64,000 bases of DNA from Mesobacillus subterraneus (GTDB taxonomy: Bacteria > Bacillota > Bacilli > Bacillales > Cytobacillaceae). Position numbers and translations under genes: made by a program. The stretch covers positions 62,001 through 126,000 of the forward strand of contig NZ_RSFW01000002.1 of assembly GCF_003937825.1 (NCBI RefSeq). The letters are read 5' to 3'. Shown one piece after another: positions 24,973 through 31,855 of the stretch. Position 1 is the stretch's first letter; every line of letters begins with the position of its first letter. The notes beneath the pieces are model-generated. The model did no database searches and had not been told where the DNA came from. It worked only from the letters and a program-made list of their open reading frames with translations.

Positions 24973-25491
24973 TTATTTTGCAATCAGAACGTGGCAATCG
25001 GCATTATTCGACACCTTTTGGCTAACGCCTCCAAGCAGTTTACGCTTGAGTCCTTCATTGCCTGATTGGCCGATAATAATCAGGTCGGCGTTAACATCCG
25101 TGGCATATTCGATAATGCTCTCTGCAGGGTTCCCCTCCAGGATGGAGTATTGGACGTCCAAGCCTAAGGCATCCAACTCAGCCTTGGCATTGTTAAAAGC
25201 CTGCTCAGAGCTGTGGGTAATAATGGCGTGCTCAGATTTATCGAGTGCTCCCTGCTCCATGGCCAGAGGCGGCACTTGGATGCCATCTGCCGGAAAGTTG
25301 TTGATCGGCAAATGTTCAATAGGACGGCCCGTGGATTCCACTACCTCGCTTCTTACCTTCTCCTCATATACATGTCCAACAAAAAGCTGGACACCATTCA
25401 GGTCTCTCGCCATCTCCTTTGCCAATTGCAGTGCATTCTTGCTGCCATCAGAATCATCGTATGCAAGAACGATATTTTTAAATGAGATCAT
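24973..25491 (-). CDS. UspA-family universal stress protein
   Basis: 172-residue alpha/beta UspA domain. It starts with the typical strand FKNIVLAYDDSDGSKNALQL and ends with the nucleotide-loop region ADLIIIGQSGNEGLKRKLL then GGVSQKV, close to the GxxGx9G(S/T) ATP-binding motif, so it probably binds ATP. A longer than usual central loop (residues about 55-90, rich in Pro) is inserted. Universal stress proteins aid survival under starvation or oxidative stress; the client is unknown. The ATG is preceded by a GGAGG-type site (GAGGCTGATAGAG) at fair spacing. Confidence 0.9.
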   Translation of the reverse strand: MISFKNIVLAYDDSDGSKNALQLAKEMARDLNGVQLFVGHVYEEKVRSEVVESTGRPIEHLPINNFPADGIQVPPLAMEQGALDKSEHAIITHSSEQAFNNAKAELDALGLDVQYSILEGNPAESIIEYATDVNADLIIIGQSGNEGLKRKLLGGVSQKVSNNADCHVLIAK

Positions 25492-25722
25492 CTCTATCAG
25501 CCTCCAAGATTACTTCTTACTGCTTCATTACCCCTTTTAGATAAAGGTCTAACTCCCCGGATTTATCCATTCAAACCAAAATATCTTCCGACACTGGTAA
25601 AACTTAAGTAAGTTTTTAAGTCTTTTTTCCTCGTAATCAGCCAATATGTGTTAATCCTTTTTAAAAATGGGTAAAAGAAAGTGTCTTATTTCTAAACTAT
25701 TTTTAAAAGGTTGGGGTGCTCA

Positions 25723-28092
25723 GTGAGCAAAAATTCAATAGCAACACGTTTTCTAAGAGGCTGGAAGAGGCTACATATGAACCAGGTAATCGTCCTGTCT
25801 GTTTCCACGGCTGTTTTGGCATTCTTAAGCTTTTTCCATGTGTATTCAGAAGGGGCAGACATCAGCGCGCTGAATGATGACCTGGCACAGCCAACCGTCA
25901 TCTATGACGCGAATGGCGAGGTTGCAAGCAAGATTTCGGCGTTAAAAAATGAAGGCATCAAGATAGAAGAAGTACCGGACCATGTGAAAAATGCCGTCAT
26001 TGCTATCGAAGACCACCGCTTTTATGAACATGACGGAGTGGACCTGGTTGGTATTTCAAGGGCGTTTGTACAGAATGTCAAAGCTGGAGGAATTGTGGAA
26101 GGCGGAAGTACGATCACACAGCAATTGACCAAGAATGCATTGCTTTCGAGCGAAAAGACATACAAGAGAAAGCTTGAGGAATTCTTCCTCGCAAGGGAAA
26201 TCGAAAAGCAGTATTCAAAAGATGAAATTATGCAGATGTACTTGAACCGCATTTATTTCGGGAATGGAACCTGGGGTGTAAAGCGGGCGGCAATGGGCTA
26301 TTTTGGCAAGGATGTTAAGGACCTTACCATCAGTGAATCAGCGCTGCTTGCTGGATTGATCAAAGCTCCTTCTTCTCTGGATCCATACAAAAACTATGAT
26401 AAGGCAATGGAAAGAAGGGATGTCGTCCTGTTGATGATGAAGACACATGGCTTCATCAAGGAAGAGGAATATAAGGCAGCACAGTCCGAAAAAATTGCAT
26501 TAAATGAAAATGGCGGCGATCCATTGAGAGGCCGTTATCCATATTATGTAGATCACGTGATTGATGAAGCAATCAAGAAATTCGGGTTTACACAGGAAGA
26601 AATATTGACTGGCGGCCTGCAAATTTATACAGAGCTGGATGTCACAATGCAATCAGCAGTAGAAGCAACCTATGCCAAAGAGGAAATCTTTCCTAAAGGG
26701 ACGGAAAAGCAAATCGTCCAGAGCGGAGCAGTGCTGGTCGACCCTAAGACTGGTGGCATCCGGGCTCTGGTAGGCGGCCGTGGAGAACACGTCTTCAGGG
26801 GCTATAACCGGGCAACCCATTTGAAGGCACAGCCGGGTTCAACCATGAAACCACTTGCTGTATTTGCCCCGGCGATTGAAGAAGGCTGGGCTGTAACAGA
26901 CATGCTCAAGGATGAAGAATTGGAATTAAAGGATTATAAGCCTGAAAACTTTAATGGTAAATATAAAGGCGAGGTGCCGATGTATGAAGCATTGAAAGAC
27001 TCCCTGAATGTGCCGGCAGTCTGGCTGTTGAATGAAATCGGCATCGTGAAAGGAATGGAATCTGTCAAGAACTTCGGCATTGACCTTGATCCTATCAATG
27101 ATCGCAATTTGGGGCTCGCGCTTGGCGGTCTATCTACAGGTGTATCTCCTGTCACCATGGCGGAAGCATACTCTGCATTTGCCAATAATGGAGAGCGTCA
27201 CGAAACTCATGCGATCACGAAAATCGTTGATAAAGAAGGCAACACGATTGCCGAACACAAAGGCGAGAAAAGCCAGGTGATTTCTAAAGAAACAGCCGAA
27301 AAAATGACAACGATGCTCCTGAATGTCGTCCAGGATGGTACAGGTAAAGGCGCACAAATCGAAGGAAGAGAACTGGCAGGTAAAACGGGTTCCACCCAGG
27401 TTCCGATTGACGGAATCAAAGGGACGAAAGACCAGTGGTTCGTCGGATATACGCCGCAGCTCGTTGGCGCTGTGTGGGTCGGCTATGATAAGACCGATAA
27501 GGAACACTACCTGACGACGACAAGCAGTGAGGGTGCAGCGCTGATCTTCAAGGATTTTATGTCTGAGGCATTGAAAAATACAAAAGCAGAATCCTTTAAC
27601 GTTCCCCCTATTTCTAAATATGTGGAGGAACATAAAAGAACGCAGCGTGCGAAATCGGTAAAAGAATTAGAGAAAAGAGTCAAAAAAGAAGCAGAAAAAC
27701 TGAAAAAACAATGGGAACAAGCAAAGCAGAAATCAAAGGATAAAAAAGAAGAAAAGCCTAAAGATGAAGCGAAGGATAATAAAAAGAAAGAGGAATCAAC
27801 TGCTGAAGCCGCTCCCGCAGAATCGAAAAAAAAGGATAGCGGCGACAGCGACAAAAAGAAAGATACAGACGACACGGATAAAAAGAAAGATACCGGAGGA
27901 ACTGACGGAGATTCGGGTGGTTCCAATGGTGATTCCGGGGGATCTGGCGACACTGGAGGAACTGGAGATTCCGGCGGTGGGGAAGGAGACGGAGACGGAG
28001 ACAGCGGTGCTGGGGATTCTGGAAGTTCCGATGGTGGTTCCGGAGGCGGTACCACTGGAGATGATGAAGGGTCCGATAAGGATGGTAACTAG
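25723..28092 (+). CDS. Class A penicillin-binding protein (PBP1A-type)
   Basis: Bifunctional peptidoglycan synthase of about 789 residues. An N-terminal membrane anchor (residues about 20-40) is followed by a GT51 glycosyltransferase domain (EDHRFYEHDGVDL, GGSTITQQLTKN, EIMQMYLNRIYFGNG) and a transpeptidase domain with STMK, SLN and KTGS active-site motifs. After residue about 645 comes a Lys/Glu-rich helix, then a low-complexity tail of Gly/Ser/Asp/Thr repeats (GDSGGSGDTGGTGDSGG), likely an extended cell-wall spacer. GTG at 25723 follows GGGGTG; TTG at 25711 is an alternative. It is monocistronic with its own terminator. Confidence 0.92.
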   Translation: MSKNSIATRFLRGWKRLHMNQVIVLSVSTAVLAFLSFFHVYSEGADISALNDDLAQPTVIYDANGEVASKISALKNEGIKIEEVPDHVKNAVIAIEDHRFYEHDGVDLVGISRAFVQNVKAGGIVEGGSTITQQLTKNALLSSEKTYKRKLEEFFLAREIEKQYSKDEIMQMYLNRIYFGNGTWGVKRAAMGYFGKDVKDLTISESALLAGLIKAPSSLDPYKNYDKAMERRDVVLLMMKTHGFIKEEEYKAAQSEKIALNENGGDPLRGRYPYYVDHVIDEAIKKFGFTQEEILTGGLQIYTELDVTMQSAVEATYAKEEIFPKGTEKQIVQSGAVLVDPKTGGIRALVGGRGEHVFRGYNRATHLKAQPGSTMKPLAVFAPAIEEGWAVTDMLKDEELELKDYKPENFNGKYKGEVPMYEALKDSLNVPAVWLLNEIGIVKGMESVKNFGIDLDPINDRNLGLALGGLSTGVSPVTMAEAYSAFANNGERHETHAITKIVDKEGNTIAEHKGEKSQVISKETAEKMTTMLLNVVQDGTGKGAQIEGRELAGKTGSTQVPIDGIKGTKDQWFVGYTPQLVGAVWVGYDKTDKEHYLTTTSSEGAALIFKDFMSEALKNTKAESFNVPPISKYVEEHKRTQRAKSVKELEKRVKKEAEKLKKQWEQAKQKSKDKKEEKPKDEAKDNKKKEESTAEAAPAESKKKDSGDSDKKKDTDDTDKKKDTGGTDGDSGGSNGDSGGSGDTGGTGDSGGGEGDGDGDSGAGDSGSSDGGSGGGTTGDDEGSDKDGN

Positions 28093-28100
28093 GAATAATG

Positions 28101-28135
28101 AAAAGCACAGGGGAAAACGTACCCTGTGCTTTTCT
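28101..28135 (+). terminator. Terminator after the penicillin-binding protein gene
   Basis: AAAAGCACAGGG pairs with CCCTGTGCTTTT. Confidence 0.85.
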
Positions 28136-28206
28136 ATGTTTTTATGGCGAGCCAGTCTTCTGAAAAGATGGATTCCCCATTATAAATAAAGTTATGTGTA
28201 CATAAA

Positions 28207-28232
28207 AAGACCTGCTTTTTAAAGCAGGTCTT
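28207..28232 (-). terminator. Terminator of the 22-residue peptide gene
   Basis: AAGACCTGCTTT/AAAGCAGGTCTT, with TTTTT following on the minus strand, 13 bases after the peptide stop. Confidence 0.75.
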
Positions 28233-28244
28233 AGAATAATTTTA

Positions 28245-28313
28245 TTATAGCATTCTTAAAAGGAATCCAATCACGACGATTGCGCCGATGATCATTAAAA
28301 TCGTTCTTACCAC
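28245..28313 (-). CDS. 22-residue single-helix membrane peptide
   Basis: GTG start with an ideal GAGGTGA site seven bases upstream, then a frame encoding VRTILMIIGAIVVIGFLLRML and a stop, followed directly by a T-tailed hairpin. The peptide is one hydrophobic helix capped by arginines, the style of small sporulation or membrane-regulatory peptides. I do not recognise a family. The ribosome site and terminator together argue that it is real. Confidence 0.6.
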   Translation of the reverse strand: MVRTILMIIGAIVVIGFLLRML

Positions 28314-28350
28314 GAAACTTCACCTCAATATCTTTGGTCTAGTAATGGAA

Positions 28351-28674
28351 TTAAATTTGGAATGATTCTGATGTTTCAAGAAGTCGTTTGCGGTTCACTC
28401 GCAAAACAGAAGCTTCGTTTGTAAGCAATTGCGTCAGCTGATTCAATTGCGGTTCCACATCTGTACCTTCCATAATGATCTTAAGAGTAGTATTAGGTTC
28501 AACCGTCAGCAAGAAGGAAACCAGCTTTGATAAAGAAGTCGCTTCAACTGCTTTCTGTCGGCTGTATAAATAAGTAGTACCATTCAGTTTTTTGGAAGCC
28601 TGATAGATTTCAAGCATTTTTTTCATTGTGAATCGTTTCTGAACCATAACGTTTGATGACATAATTTCTTTCAT
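28351..28674 (-). CDS. HPr-like protein lacking the phosphorylatable histidine
   Basis: 107 residues. From about residue 15 the sequence follows the HPr fold: helix A region, then KLNGTTYLYSRQKAVEATSL in place of the HPr beta strand and NLKSIMGV loop, and TLKIIMEGTDVEPQLNQLTQ in place of the last strand and helix. No histidine occurs in the active-site region (VQKRFTMKKMLEIYQAS), so it cannot act as a PTS phosphocarrier. A serine in ATSLSKL sits near the Ser46 position. A regulatory, Crh-like role is a guess. AAAGGAG precedes the ATG by 11 bases. Monocistronic. Confidence 0.7.
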   Translation of the reverse strand: MKEIMSSNVMVQKRFTMKKMLEIYQASKKLNGTTYLYSRQKAVEATSLSKLVSFLLTVEPNTTLKIIMEGTDVEPQLNQLTQLLTNEASVLRVNRKRLLETSESFQI

Positions 28675-28932
28675 TTTATATATAACTCCTTTAAAAGTAT
28701 CAATTTATTAGGTTAGTAGAATAATACCCCGGTATGAACGAAAGAAAACCTGTTAAAACAGATTGGGGGATGTTGGCATTTCTATAAAGTTCCCTTGTGA
28801 ATAACAGGTAGGCCTGGAGCACTTTCCTTCTCCGCCTCAAGATGGAGAAGAAAACGGCCACGAGAAGCTTATGGATTTAGTGAAAGTCGATTAATCTGAG
28901 AATAACCTTAGAAAAAGCAAGGAGTAAACAGA
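28675..28932. other. Divergent spacer, nothing recognisable
   Basis: About 258 bases between the HPr-like and MFS genes. It must hold both promoters. I see no gene, hairpin-plus-T-run or known riboswitch. Confidence 0.45.
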
Positions 28933-30213
28933 ATGAAAAAATTTGCGGGGATTTTCCAGAATCGGAGTTTCACGAAATTATTCTTGGCCAACTTCACCTC
29001 CCAGATGGGCAGCACGATTGGTTTGACTGCTTTCATGTTTTACCTGCTCGATCGGTTCAGTTCCCAGCCTGTGTACGCGACGATCACTGAATTGATGTAT
29101 TCTTTGCCGATGCTCGCCGTCTTTTTCCTGATTGGTGTGCTTGCAGACAGGGTCGATCGGCAAAAAATTACCGTTTACTGTGATTGGATTGGCGCGGGTT
29201 TATCTTTGATGCTGATCGGGGCCATTTATATTGGCTGGATGCCGTTCGTGTTTGCTGTCTTGTTTTTACGGAGCGGTGTTCAAAAATTCTTCTTTCCTGC
29301 AGAGCATGGAATGATCCAGGGAATTCTTAAAAAAGAGGATTATACTACTGCTGCAGGACTGAACCAGCTGGTAATGAGCCTGTTTATGTTATTTGGGAAT
29401 GGACTTGGCGTGCTTGCATACTGGACGGCAGGAATTTACGGAGCGATTCTCGTGGATACCATCTCTTTCATCATCAGCGCGCTGCTCATTCAGACTACCG
29501 TGGTATCAGAGGAAGCCCGCCTTCCCAACGGTCCTCACAAACTGAATGAATTGAACCTCAGGATGGTATTCAGGGATTTTAAAAAGGGCTTTTCCTATGT
29601 CTTGAGCAACAAGCTTTTGTTTACATTGATCATCGGTTTTTTTGTGTTCGGGATTGTGAATGGAGGTTTCTCTGTCATGCCAATTTTCATCCTGAAATAC
29701 AAGCTGGCACCTGAAAGCTATGAACAATATTCAATCGTGGTCGGTTTTGTATTTGGGATTGGCGTTCTGCTTGGCAGTTTCATCGCTTCCATGCTGGCGC
29801 AAAAGGTCAAACTGTACTACATGATATCAGTGGGGCTTATCATAGCAGGAAGCTTTACCGCACTTGCATCTATCCCGGACGATATTTATCTCTTTCTTGG
29901 GGTCCTGTTTATCTCGGCACTGGCACTCCCGCTTGTGAACATCGGGATCGGCGGGTGGTTCCCGAGGATTATTGATCCAAAAATGATGGGCAGGGTGCAG
30001 GGGCTGATCAGCCCGCTGAATATGGTGTCACACTCATTGACTCTGACCTTTATCGCATACAGCTTCCCGGCCAGCCTCACCATAGAAATGCTCTATTGGG
30101 TTGTCGGAGGCTGTTTAGCCATCGTCGGAATTTTTTATATGATCGTGCTGCCTAAACTTGCAGAAGAAAAAGCAAGTCTTGTCGAAGAAAATGCAGCTGA
30201 ACAAGGCGTTTAG
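28933..30213 (+). CDS. MFS transporter, DHA3-type efflux
   Basis: 426 residues with about twelve membrane helices. The segment GVLADRVDRQKITVYCDWIG is motif A between helices 2 and 3. The overall pattern (LFLANFTSQMGSTIGLTAFM at the start, and IGGWFPRIIDPKMMGRVQGL late) fits the DHA3 branch with macrolide or multidrug exporters. The substrate is unknown. AAGGAG precedes the ATG. It lies just upstream of the sigY operon but is probably transcribed separately, since a sigma-Y-like promoter follows. Confidence 0.87.
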   Translation: MKKFAGIFQNRSFTKLFLANFTSQMGSTIGLTAFMFYLLDRFSSQPVYATITELMYSLPMLAVFFLIGVLADRVDRQKITVYCDWIGAGLSLMLIGAIYIGWMPFVFAVLFLRSGVQKFFFPAEHGMIQGILKKEDYTTAAGLNQLVMSLFMLFGNGLGVLAYWTAGIYGAILVDTISFIISALLIQTTVVSEEARLPNGPHKLNELNLRMVFRDFKKGFSYVLSNKLLFTLIIGFFVFGIVNGGFSVMPIFILKYKLAPESYEQYSIVVGFVFGIGVLLGSFIASMLAQKVKLYYMISVGLIIAGSFTALASIPDDIYLFLGVLFISALALPLVNIGIGGWFPRIIDPKMMGRVQGLISPLNMVSHSLTLTFIAYSFPASLTIEMLYWVVGGCLAIVGIFYMIVLPKLAEEKASLVEENAAEQGV

Positions 30214-30266
30214 AGAAGTCCCATCCGGAGCTTTTTTTCTATTCATAGAATTCTTTAAAAAAACTT

Positions 30267-30291
30267 TGAACGATTCTTTACTTAAGCCGTC
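30267..30291 (+). promoter_or_regulatory. Sigma-Y-type autoregulatory promoter
   Basis: TGAACG (30267-30272) and CGTC (30288-30291) are separated by 15 bases, matching the ECF sigma-Y promoter elements known in B. subtilis. It is placed 67 bases before the sigY start, implying autoregulation. Confidence 0.7.
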
Positions 30292-30357
30292 TTATTAATG
30301 AATAATCAAATATAGAAAGAATTTATAGGTATGGCGGGGAAAGCGAGGCATGCTTTT

Positions 30358-30903
30358 ATGGAAGAGAAAGAGTTAATCAGCAGTGCTAAAAAAGGTGACC
30401 ACCGTTCGTTCGCTGTCCTGTTCCGGAATCATTACCCCCTGCTTGTCAAATACCTGATGAAAATAACGATGAATCCTGATCTAGCGGAAGAGTTGGCTCA
30501 AGCAACGATGGCAAAATGTGTAGAAAAAATACATTTGTTCAATGGAAAATCGAAATTCTCATCATGGCTGATCAGTATTGCGACGAACTTGTATATCGAT
30601 CAGTATCGCAAGAAGAAACGGGAACGGGAGTGGAACGAAGGAGAGGCAGCATTGCGGAAACTGAAATGGCATATGGAGTCAAGGAATGAGGAATGGACAG
30701 ACGCAATGGCTGCACTAGCCAAGCTGACAGAAGAAATGCGCATCCCTCTGATCCTCAAACATTATTATGGATATTCCTATGATGAAATAGGGGAAATCTT
30801 GAAAATCGCTGCAGGTACTGCAAAATCAAGAGTCCACCATGGGCTTTTAGCGGTAAGAAAGGAGCTGAAAGTAGATGAAAAATCAAGGGAACTTGCCAAG
30901 TGA
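30358..30903 (+). CDS. sigY: ECF sigma factor SigY
   Basis: 181-residue extracytoplasmic-function sigma factor. The sigma-2 region (FRNHYPLLVKYLMKITMNPD, FSSWLISIATNLYIDQYRKK) and sigma-4 region (KHYYGYSYDEIGEILKIAAG, TAKSRVHHGLLAVRKEL) are intact. Length and context match SigY of B. subtilis (about 178 residues). ATG at 30358 is favoured by GAGG nine bases upstream. It overlaps yxlC by 29 bases and is preceded by a sigma-Y-like promoter. The product should be held inactive by the membrane proteins encoded next. Confidence 0.88.
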   Translation: MEEKELISSAKKGDHRSFAVLFRNHYPLLVKYLMKITMNPDLAEELAQATMAKCVEKIHLFNGKSKFSSWLISIATNLYIDQYRKKKREREWNEGEAALRKLKWHMESRNEEWTDAMAALAKLTEEMRIPLILKHYYGYSYDEIGEILKIAAGTAKSRVHHGLLAVRKELKVDEKSRELAK

Positions 30904-31219
30904 TGAACAATTGGACAAGGAATTTCTCGAGACGATCAGTGCGCTCGATGATGGATTGAAGAAACTGGATTCCCTGGATGTTAATACACCTGATGAACAC
31001 TGGTTTGAACGAACCGTCCTGGAGCAGCAGGAGCAGCTGAGGAGGAAGCATAGCAGGGAATTGGGCTGGTTTTTAATCAGTGCGCTTTTCATTTTGAGCA
31101 TCGTACTGTTCACATTACTGGAACTTCCACAGCTTTTCTACCTCCTCCAGGCAGCAGCTGTTGTGGTAACGGTCGTTTACAGCTATAAAGGGGTGCAAAA
31201 GCAGGTGGATAGCCAATGA
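30875..31219 (+). CDS. yxlC: SigY anti-sigma component YxlC-like
   Basis: 114 residues. An acidic cytoplasmic N-terminal half (LDKEFLETISALDDGLKKLD, then DEHWFERTVLEQQEQLRRK) precedes two membrane helices (LGWFLISALFILSIVLFTLL and LFYLLQAAAVVVTVVYSYKG). This is the layout of YxlC, which with YxlD restrains SigY. The start overlaps the end of sigY and follows AAGGAGCTG. The next gene starts inside its stop codon, indicating coupled translation. Confidence 0.82.
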   Translation: MKNQGNLPSDEQLDKEFLETISALDDGLKKLDSLDVNTPDEHWFERTVLEQQEQLRRKHSRELGWFLISALFILSIVLFTLLELPQLFYLLQAAAVVVTVVYSYKGVQKQVDSQ

Positions 31220-31422
31220 ATGGGGAACTGACACCCGGATTGCTTGCTGCAGTCGCTGCCATTCTTTTAACGCAGAGCATTTTTCTATTCACCAATGCCA
31301 GGAAGTATGGCCATAATTATTGGCTATGGGGGATCCTTGGTTTGATCCAGGCTCCGATGCCTCTTCTGTTCTATTTGCTTTTTGTCCGGAAAATATGGCA
31401 GAAGAAGCCCAAACAGCTTTAA
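31216..31422 (+). CDS. yxlD: SigY anti-sigma component YxlD-like
   Basis: 68 residues with two hydrophobic helices (LLAAVAAILLTQSIFLFTNA and YWLWGILGLIQAPMPLLFYL) and a basic tail, matching the size and two-helix form of YxlD. The ATGA overlap with yxlC marks it as the third operon gene. The later B. subtilis genes yxlEFG are not present here, so this is a compact sigY unit. No clear terminator follows. Confidence 0.8.
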   Translation: MNGELTPGLLAAVAAILLTQSIFLFTNARKYGHNYWLWGILGLIQAPMPLLFYLLFVRKIWQKKPKQL

Positions 31423-31503
31423 AGGAAAACTTTTAGAAAAATTAGAATTGACATGAGTGCTAAACAGGTGGTAACCTTACAAAAGGAATGGAAAAAATAA
31501 CTA

Positions 31504-31579
31504 AAAAGGAGGGTTACAGACATGATGATTGTAATGAACGCAAGAGATATTCAATTGAATAATTGTAACCCATCCTTTT
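31504..31579 (+). promoter_or_regulatory. Leader hairpin sequestering the first bmr leader-peptide ribosome site
   Basis: AAAAGGA-GGGTTAC (31504-31517) is fully complementary to GTAACCC-TCCTTTT (31565-31579) apart from one bulged A. The 14-bp stem buries the ribosome site of the leader ORF and is disrupted when that ORF is translated to its end, the design expected for ribosome-mediated attenuation. Confidence 0.7.
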
Positions 31580-31590
31580 ACCATATGTGA
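31522..31590 (+). CDS. 22-residue leader peptide (BmrB-like)
   Basis: Short ORF MMIVMNARDIQLNNCNPSFY plus HM, with AAAGGAGGG eight bases upstream. The NARDIQL...C-PSFY wording recalls the C terminus of the B. subtilis BmrB leader peptide, whose translation controls the BmrCD multidrug exporter by transcriptional attenuation. Here it lies in the same place, ahead of two terminators and bmrC. A stalled ribosome should change folding of the leader. Confidence 0.72.
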   Translation: MMIVMNARDIQLNNCNPSFYHM

Positions 31591-31622
31591 GACTTTTTTT
31601 GATGAAGATGCACGTATAAGGT

Positions 31623-31660
31623 AAGGCATGGGTTGCGCATTGCGTGACGTATGCCTTTTT
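31623..31660 (+). terminator. bmr leader terminator 1
   Basis: AAGGCAT and ATGCCTT arms (31623-31629, 31651-31657) with a T-run. Confidence 0.7.
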
Positions 31661-31680
31661 CTGTCTTTATCGATTGATTC

Positions 31681-31713
31681 AAGACATATCGCATGCCGCG
31701 GTATGTCTTTTTT
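31681..31713 (+). terminator. bmr leader terminator 2
   Basis: AAGACATA-CGC pairs with GCG-TATGTCTT, followed by T6. It is the second of two tandem terminators before bmrC. Confidence 0.82.
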
Positions 31714-31765
31714 CGTCTCCAGAGGGATCATTTCTATTCCGAAACCATATCAAGGAGGAATAACA

Positions 31766-31822
31766 ATGAGCTGTGCAACTGTTAAAAAATTAGTGAAAAA
31801 GGATCATCTAGAAAGTGGCTAG
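31766..31822 (+). CDS. Second short leader ORF, 18 residues
   Basis: ATG with CAAGGAGGAA six bases upstream encodes MSCATVKKLVKKDHLESG and stops 33 bases before bmrC. The excellent ribosome site suggests it is translated, giving the bmr leader two short ORFs, one on each side of the terminators. Function unknown; translational coupling to bmrC or a second sensing step are possibilities. Confidence 0.55.
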   Translation: MSCATVKKLVKKDHLESG

Positions 31823-31855
31823 TTTGTTTCTACAACAGAAGGGAGTGACGGAATT

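Noticed and set aside
27507-28055. Pro/Ser-rich antisense frame opposite the penicillin-binding protein tail
   Set aside because: Mirror of the Gly/Ser/Asp repeat region; low complexity.
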